Assembly (NCBI GenBank): GCA_021029095.1 | Contig: JAJOHG010000052.1 | Location: 1-64,000 of the forward strand | Origin: Phellopilus nigrolimitatus | Taxonomy: Eukaryota; Basidiomycota; Agaricomycetes; Hymenochaetales; Hymenochaetaceae | DNA length: 64,000 nucleotides | Reading direction: 5' to 3' | In this document: piece by piece, positions 59,201 through 64,000 of the stretch | Numbering within the stretch: position 1 is the first letter of the stretch | How the letters are laid out: the number at the start of each line of letters is the position of its first letter | Program-made: the position numbers and the translations under genes | Notes under the pieces: model-generated | Told to the model about the DNA's origin: nothing | Databases searched by the model: none | The model's input: the letters and a program-made list of their open reading frames with translations, nothing else

Positions 59201-59851
59201 CCCTGCCCCTCCAAATTGTTGTCCGTGATTGCCCGGTGTAGACTGGAGGCCGGTTCCCCATAGGTCTTCTCTTCTTTTTCTAACCATAGATATTAAATGC
59301 TAAAGAAACAAACTCTGCGATACTGAAATTTTACCATATGTTCACTGTGTCTCTGCACCTGTCTGAACTGGCCCATAAACCGGCACTTCAGGCCCTCGAG
59401 GGCATCCAGGAAAACTTCGTCGGCATCTGTATTGTTTTCGCACCCGCGGCCCGCTTCTTCTGTATTGTATTTGCTGTCCGAAGTCGAAGCAGCTGATGGG
59501 TTCTTTGCTGATTTGATGAAACCCAGTGTTTCGGAAGCCCATTTTGCATTAGCAAGTTGAGATTTGCGACTTGTCTTGGGCATTTCAGCAGAGTAGATAG
59601 AATTTTCAAACCAGATGTAGCAGTAAACGCGCCGCCAGGCAGCCGCAAAGTGCTCAAAAATTATTATTATTATTAATTTAATTTAATTTAATTTTTTTTT
59701 TCTCAAAAAAATTTGAAACATCCCAAAAAAACCGGGAAATTGCGAGAAATTGCGTATTTTGCTTACTTCTATTAGCGAAACTAAAAAAGAAATCCGAAAT
59801 TCGCAAAATTCCGGCCTCCGGGCAATTGATGCTTCATGCCTTTATGCACCG
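56289..59851 (-). mobile_element. Full-length Tc1/mariner-superfamily transposon
   Basis: Bounded by inverted ends: left CAGTGCATAAAGGCATAAG (56289 on), right complement CGGTGCATAAAGGCATGAAG, diverging further in. TA at 56287-56288 and 59852-59853 is the target duplication expected for Tc1/mariner elements. Length 3,563 bp. One spliced transposase gene fills it on the minus strand. AT-rich microsatellite-like DNA lies near 57945-58010 (intron) and 59655-59700 (upstream). Confidence 0.88.
56549..59583 (-). CDS. DDE transposase (DDE_3/Tc1-mariner type), spliced
   Basis: Starts MPKTSRKSQLANAKWASETL (59583). An exon absent from simple ORF lists (about 59281-59125) gives GNRPPVYTGQSRTTIWRG. Exons 58715-58017 and 57935 to about 56910 carry a basic/helical DNA-binding part (PWTSASLKVAARMGKGPYFA, CSWLRKLGYVPHTIKKGVFI) and the catalytic domain. 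The DDE triad is visible as Asp in CVQDESVFHVND, Asp in FVFDCSSSHEAF and Glu in FHCELSAIEMYWG. Later exons read YREFNDGTFPTSRALVPQCL and KGLSYHETAVAVKKYKSHRR, ending LVQR before TAA. About 190 residues separate the second Asp and the Glu, far more than the 34-39 of classical Tc1/mariner, with a CxxC (VCKACK) in the insert. No stop or frameshift seen, so it may be active. Confidence 0.85.
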
Positions 59852-59853
59852 TA

Positions 59854-60362
59854 GTTCCATTTACATTGTCCATACCCGCACGAAGAATTAAAAATGTAAT
59901 CTTTTGATATCCATGATTCTTCAGGCCTACATGGTGAGTCTCGGCGATTTCGGAGATGGTGTCTGTGCAAACTGCGCATGAATTTCGTCGAAACTCGTTT
60001 TAAGGCTCCAAAATCCGCGTGGGTTTCGTCGTCATTGTCAGGTGATTCATCCTGTGTTGCTCTCATAGCATAGCCTTTGCTACCTGCACTGACCATCTTG
60101 AGACTGGCTACTTCCATATTAGGGTATACGCGTCGGCATGATCTCACGCCACTGCAGGCGGGGAGGCGCGCTCGAAGGGTCGTCGGGCACTTCCTTCCTT
60201 CCACCAATCGCGATTTTTCCCCTAGTATTTTGTTCCCAACCCCGCAGCAGTAGCAGGTCTACTGCCCGTTTACTTATAGACCTTAATCTCCCACACAGCT
60301 CGTATTTATTGCCACTCTAATTCGCTCGACGTCCTTGTCTCCCTCTCGTGCTGCTTGCCCTA
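59854..60362. other. Intergenic, right of transposon, upstream of Duc1 gene
   Basis: No supported gene. A 121-codon minus-strand frame (60207-59842) takes its stop codon from the transposon end, and without the insertion it would stop at almost the same place; it lacks a recognisable domain. The last about 100 bases should be the promoter of the DUF1769 gene. Confidence 0.35.
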
Positions 60363-61694
60363 ATGCCCCGTCTACGCGTCCTCGCTGGCCCCTCTCCGTC
60401 TTGTATGCAACCCATTAGCGCGAACACGAACCAGGCGCACGCGATTAAGTCTGACTTGTTTGACGGCCGGGTCGTTGTGCATATCAAAGGTTTCCCGGAC
60501 GAAGACGGCAACGTGCTCGAAAGCGACTACTTCGAGCGGGGAGACAGACAGGGCGTTACTTGGAGTATTCAGGTGCAAGGTGAGTTTCTCAGTTTCGGTT
60601 TCCTTCCGAGGAGTGTCTACGAGGTGTCAGGATGCCCTACACGACGGCATGTACACGACGGAGGCGTTCTTGTAGCGTTATTTGCCCCTATTCTCTTTGC
60701 CCCTGTTATCTTCTCTTGATTCTCAACCCGTCTTTATTGGAGGAGGCCTACTTCCCAGAAACGAACCCCATACTTTGTGCATCCTCTGAAGAATGTGGTT
60801 GCGTAAGAACCAATTTCGTCATACCGACGTTCTATTACGTGAAAGAGGCGGTGCAGATACTGGTCATATCTCAATAAAGTGGCGCTCGAAATACGAGACC
60901 AATTTTGCTGCAGCGATATAAACTTAACTTGTTTGGTTTTCTGACTTTTTCTCTTTCTTTCTATTGTAGGACGATTTTTGCAAAGTTATACTGCGGATGA
61001 CATCCTTTTCGGCAACACCTTCGACCGACCGCTGAAGCTTCCATGGGGCGCAAGCCCCGCTCTCAAGTTTATGAAGTGTGTTTCAACCCGTTATTCTCCC
61101 TTTACGAAGCTAATATGGACGTATGTAGCTTTATTGATCCTACTCTAGAGAACGACCTCTACTCCTCCCAACCGTGGGCATTGTCGCCCCTAATAGCCAC
61201 CATGCCGAACTTCATACACACACCTGTCGCAAAGGGCGTTTCGCCCCCACAGTTTCCCCCTAAAGAAAGCGTACATGACGACATTACGCGACTCAGAACG
61301 CGTAAGTCATCGCTTGACGCCGTGAAAGGCGCACGGCGCTCGCCTCAGAAACGGCGTGCTCATTTCAGCCGGAGAGAAAACCGGCGTGCGGCACGTTTTG
61401 GACCAGGAGTACGTCCAAACTCCTTAAAAGTTTTTTCTGTGCTATAATTATCAATTAAAAACTCTTTTCGCTTGATAATGGCAGGACGTGATCACGACGG
61501 ATTTCTGCTATGGCTTCATTACCTTCCCGTCCCTCACTCTGTGCCTGCCCGGCGGGCTGTCGTTCGACCTTTCAAAGTACTGGGACGGGCAACCCGTGCG
61601 CTTCGTATGTTGCGCACGCCCGCGCGACGGCGAGAGCATGTCAGAGGCCCCTGTGTTTTGGTGTGTTGCAATTGAGAAGGTGGGAGATGACTGA
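60363..61694 (+). CDS. DUF1769 (Duc1-family) protein
   Basis: Four exons: 60363-60579, 60970-61075, 61129-61408 and 61485-61694, in phase, about 270 residues. Starts MPRLRVLAGPSPSCMQPIS. Family landmarks in order: VVVHIKGFPDEDGNVLESDY, QGVTWSIQVQGRFLQSYTAD, FGNTFDRPLKLPWGASPALK, FIDPTLENDLYSSQPWALSP, then FGPGDVITTDFCYGFITFPS, LSFDLSKYWDGQPVRFVCC. Members (PF08588) include fission yeast Duc1, a protein at the cell cortex; biochemical function is unclear. A basic stretch before the third junction (KGARRSPQKRRAHFSRRENR) might bind acidic lipids, which is inference. Intron 1 is 390 nt, several times longer than its neighbours and than most introns in this window. Confidence 0.9.
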
Positions 61695-62479
61695 GCTGAA
61701 TGATTTTACGACGGTCGTTCAATATTGTTTGGCTATAATAAACCATAATAATCTCCCGATGGACTTTATATACAAGAGAAGCCAATACCTAGCAATTTGC
61801 ATATTACATAGCGGGAAACGCAGACATTGGCGGTTACGTAATCGTTGAGCTAGCTGGGTCGCACGAGCCCATGTTACACTTCATGCCCGACAACCAAATT
61901 CTTCTATTCGACTAGCCCACACAGATATACTCTTGCAAAGTGTCATCAAATATTGACTCCATTCCCGCTTACTCCGTCGTTTTTCGCCGTTTCGACGCCT
62001 GCGTGGACCCATTGGCATGGTCAGATCCGTGGAACTTCCCACTGGTTGCTTCTGAAGCTTCCAAAGGTCAAGATTAGGGCCGGGCAGAGCAAGCTAAGAC
62101 AAGACGAGGAGTGATGGCTAGAGAGATATGAATATAGGTCAGACCAGATGATATTGGGCGCGGATGGAAGTATTTTGCGAGCCTGCTCGGACACTCCAGC
62201 AACGGCGATAATGAACGAGACAGAGCACGCAATTCAGTAAGTTCCCGTTGGGCGCATCATCTGGGCCTTCCTTATCAAACAGACGCTCTGTCGGGCCATG
62301 TGCAAGCGAGCGTTTGACTCGATTACTCCCGTCCGTCAGCGCGCGCGCACGCGAGACTGATGATCTCGGACCACGCATCCGTCGAACTTGTCTTCGGGAA
62401 ATAAGACCCTTCCCTTCTTGACTACCAACGACCACGATTACAAGGAGCGCGACGACTTGACGACTTGGATATTGCTGTT
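61695..62479. promoter_or_regulatory. Upstream region of ABCC copy 2, inverted paralogue of 35831-36397
   Basis: From about 61900 the sequence parallels, in inverse orientation, the DNA before ABCC copy 1 (for example GACCCATTGGCATGGTCA, TTCCAAAGGTCAAGAT, CAGAGCAAGCTAAGAC). No separate gene. It holds the presumed promoter of the gene starting at 62480. Confidence 0.55.
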
Positions 62480-64000
62480 ATGTCCGTCTTTTGGACTCGC
62501 GAGGGTCTTCTGTTCTTACCCCCTGCGTTTGCGGTCTTGTCTCTCGTACATATTTCTGTAAAACGATTGAACACCCTCTGGAGCTCTTCGAGAAATGCAC
62601 ACAACGACAAAGCGTCAGATCACGAAGTATCTGCATCGACGGTCGTTGATAATAAACCCCAGAATCTAGGGGATGCCATAAAGGAACTGGACGGCTTAGC
62701 CATTACACTATTCAGAGTTGCTAGGCTACTGGCTGTACTTGCATTGTTGTCATTAGAGGTCTTCGAGTTTAGCATCGGCGAAGGATCAAATGCGCGGTCG
62801 TACCAGCCCCCATTTTACGTGCGTCAAACAGTATCTATATTTATCTACTTCAATTACAAATGAATTTTTTAAAAGATTTATGCTTTATTCTTGGCTACAT
62901 TGTCTGTCGTAGCGGCGCAGAGATGGAGGGACGTCGTGTCGCTACAACTGGCTCTCCTTCTGCTGGTCGAATTTATGGTTTACTTCGTTTTGGACGCATG
63001 GCCGTATGCGACGTTGACCTCGACGCCATTCGACTCCGCTTCGGATCCTGTCACCTGGGTGCGGCTCTCCTTGCTCGCCATCGCAGGTATCATCATCCCA
63101 TTGATTATGCCGCGCCCTTTCCGACCGATGATGCCCGGGGTAATAATACCCCGTCAAGTCTATACTTAATTGTTGTACTGACGAGAGTGTAGGATGAGCC
63201 AAGTCTAGAAGACACCGTCAGTCTGCTGTCGCGTTATACGTATTCCTTCCTCGACAAGATTGTGTTCTACGCGTACCGTGTGCCGGACGTCACAATTGCC
63301 GACATGCCGCAAGTGCCCGCGCGCGAGCGGATCGAGGCTCTCGGACGGCGAGCCGTCGCGGCGATGGATCCGGTGGACCCGCAAGTTGGGAAACGGCACA
63401 TCATTCGGGGCGTGTTAAAACTATGGGGAAAAGACTATGCGCTCATGACTGCCTGGGTATGTCTGAAAGCCCTTAGTGATTTCGCGGGTCCGTATGGGAT
63501 GAAAAACTTACTTTCGTGCGTATGCGTCTGTGTTATCGAATCTTAAGGTGTAATACAATCGGCTGGCTTTTAGATATCTCGAGACGGGGACCCCGCCGAT
63601 GGACCTGCGCCCATGGGTATGGATTCTGGTCCTCACAGTCGGGCCGCTGCTTTCCGCGTGTATCTACACGCAGTTTCTCTACATCTCTGTGAGATTCGCA
63701 TTCGATTTCTTATTTGTCTGCTCAGACACTAATAGCCCACCGCAGTCACGTATGATCACCGAGGCCACGAGCGTGTATACATATCTCATCTTCCATCACG
63801 CGCTGCGGATCCGGCTGAAGAGTGACGCACTCGACGAGAAGGACGCGGGGAAAGCTAAGGACGCGGGGAAAGCTAAGAACGCTAAGAAAAACGCGGACAT
63901 AAGCACACAGGCATCTGCGACCCCCGCGACCACATATACAGAGACGACTGCGGGCGAGGAAGATGCGGTGCCGACAACAGCAGTCGCAAGCGACGCGGAG
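62480..64000 (+). CDS. ABCC-type ABC transporter, copy 2 (5' part, truncated by window edge)
   Basis: Close paralogue of the N-terminal part of the transporter at 29393-35830, in opposite orientation. Starts [20 protein letters not shown] and follows copy 1 exon by exon: [121 protein letters not shown] Lys/Ala-rich linker (DAGKAKDAGKAKNAKK) is expanded relative to copy 1. Up to the edge no stop or frameshift breaks the spliced frame. TMD1 onwards, both NBDs and the 3' end lie outside the window, so completeness is unknown. Confidence 0.88.

Noticed and set aside
59842..60207. 121-codon minus-strand frame next to the transposon
   Set aside because: No recognisable domain and ambiguous promoter context. 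I considered a gene broken by the transposon, but rejoining the flanks gives a stop at the junction, so nothing is interrupted.
1..64000. CRISPR arrays, prophages, operons
   Set aside because: The window is eukaryotic: introns in nearly all genes, fungal protein families, no evenly spaced repeats.

Overview
The window is nuclear DNA from a filamentous basidiomycete, most likely an Agaricomycete. Genes are cut by many short introns (about 50-70 nt, sometimes 40 or several hundred). The families are typical of mushroom-forming fungi: DUF6534 membrane proteins, an F-box/LRR-like protein, a tandem pair of P450s, yeast-type ABCC transporters, a DUF7729 protein and a DUF1769 (Duc1) protein. No bacterial features, rRNA, tRNA or CRISPR arrays were seen.

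Layout. 1.0-2.8 kb: aldo-keto reductase (+). 4.4-5.8 kb: DUF7729 surface protein (-). 7.6-10.5 kb: DUF6534 seven-helix-type protein with an unusually long disordered tail (+). 10.7-13.2 kb: two tandem isoprenylcysteine methyltransferase-like genes (-). 13.9-15.7 kb: F-box protein (+). 15.9-16.3 kb: a small two-exon gene (+). 16.6-17.3 kb: a MITE with TA target duplication. 17.8-18.75 kb: a small multi-pass membrane protein (+). 19.1-21.4 and 24.0-28.3 kb: a duplicated cytochrome P450 pair (-). The second copy has a 1,996-bp DNA transposon inside intron 1, and that transposon carries a fragment of a CCDC25-like host gene. A second terminal-inverted-repeat element sits just upstream of the same P450. 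29.4-35.8 kb: a complete ABCC-type ABC transporter (-) with several microexons. 36.4-38.2 kb: one inverted-repeat element nested in another. 38.4-39.5 kb: EFM7/NNT1-type methyltransferase (+). 39.5-45.6 kb: gene-poor. 45.7-48.0 kb: Ser/Gln-rich protein (+). 50.4-51.6 kb: CFAP20-domain protein (-). 52.5-55.3 kb: class I cyclic-nucleotide phosphodiesterase (-). 56.3-59.85 kb: a full-length Tc1/mariner-superfamily transposon with TA duplication and an apparently intact spliced transposase. 60.4-61.7 kb: DUF1769 protein (+). 62.5 kb to the edge: the 5' half of a second ABCC transporter, a close inverted paralogue of the first, including its promoter.

The genes do not form one obvious pathway or cluster. 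P450s and ABCC transporters could both act on small molecules or xenobiotics, but that link is inference. The strongest signals are structural: recent gene duplications (P450 tandem, ABCC inverted), at least five DNA transposons, one of them of Pack type, and unusual splicing (GC-AG introns in three unrelated loci, microexons of 7, 9, 13 and 18 nt). All gene models were read by eye from splice consensus and protein continuity; exon edges given explicitly were checked for reading phase, others are approximate.
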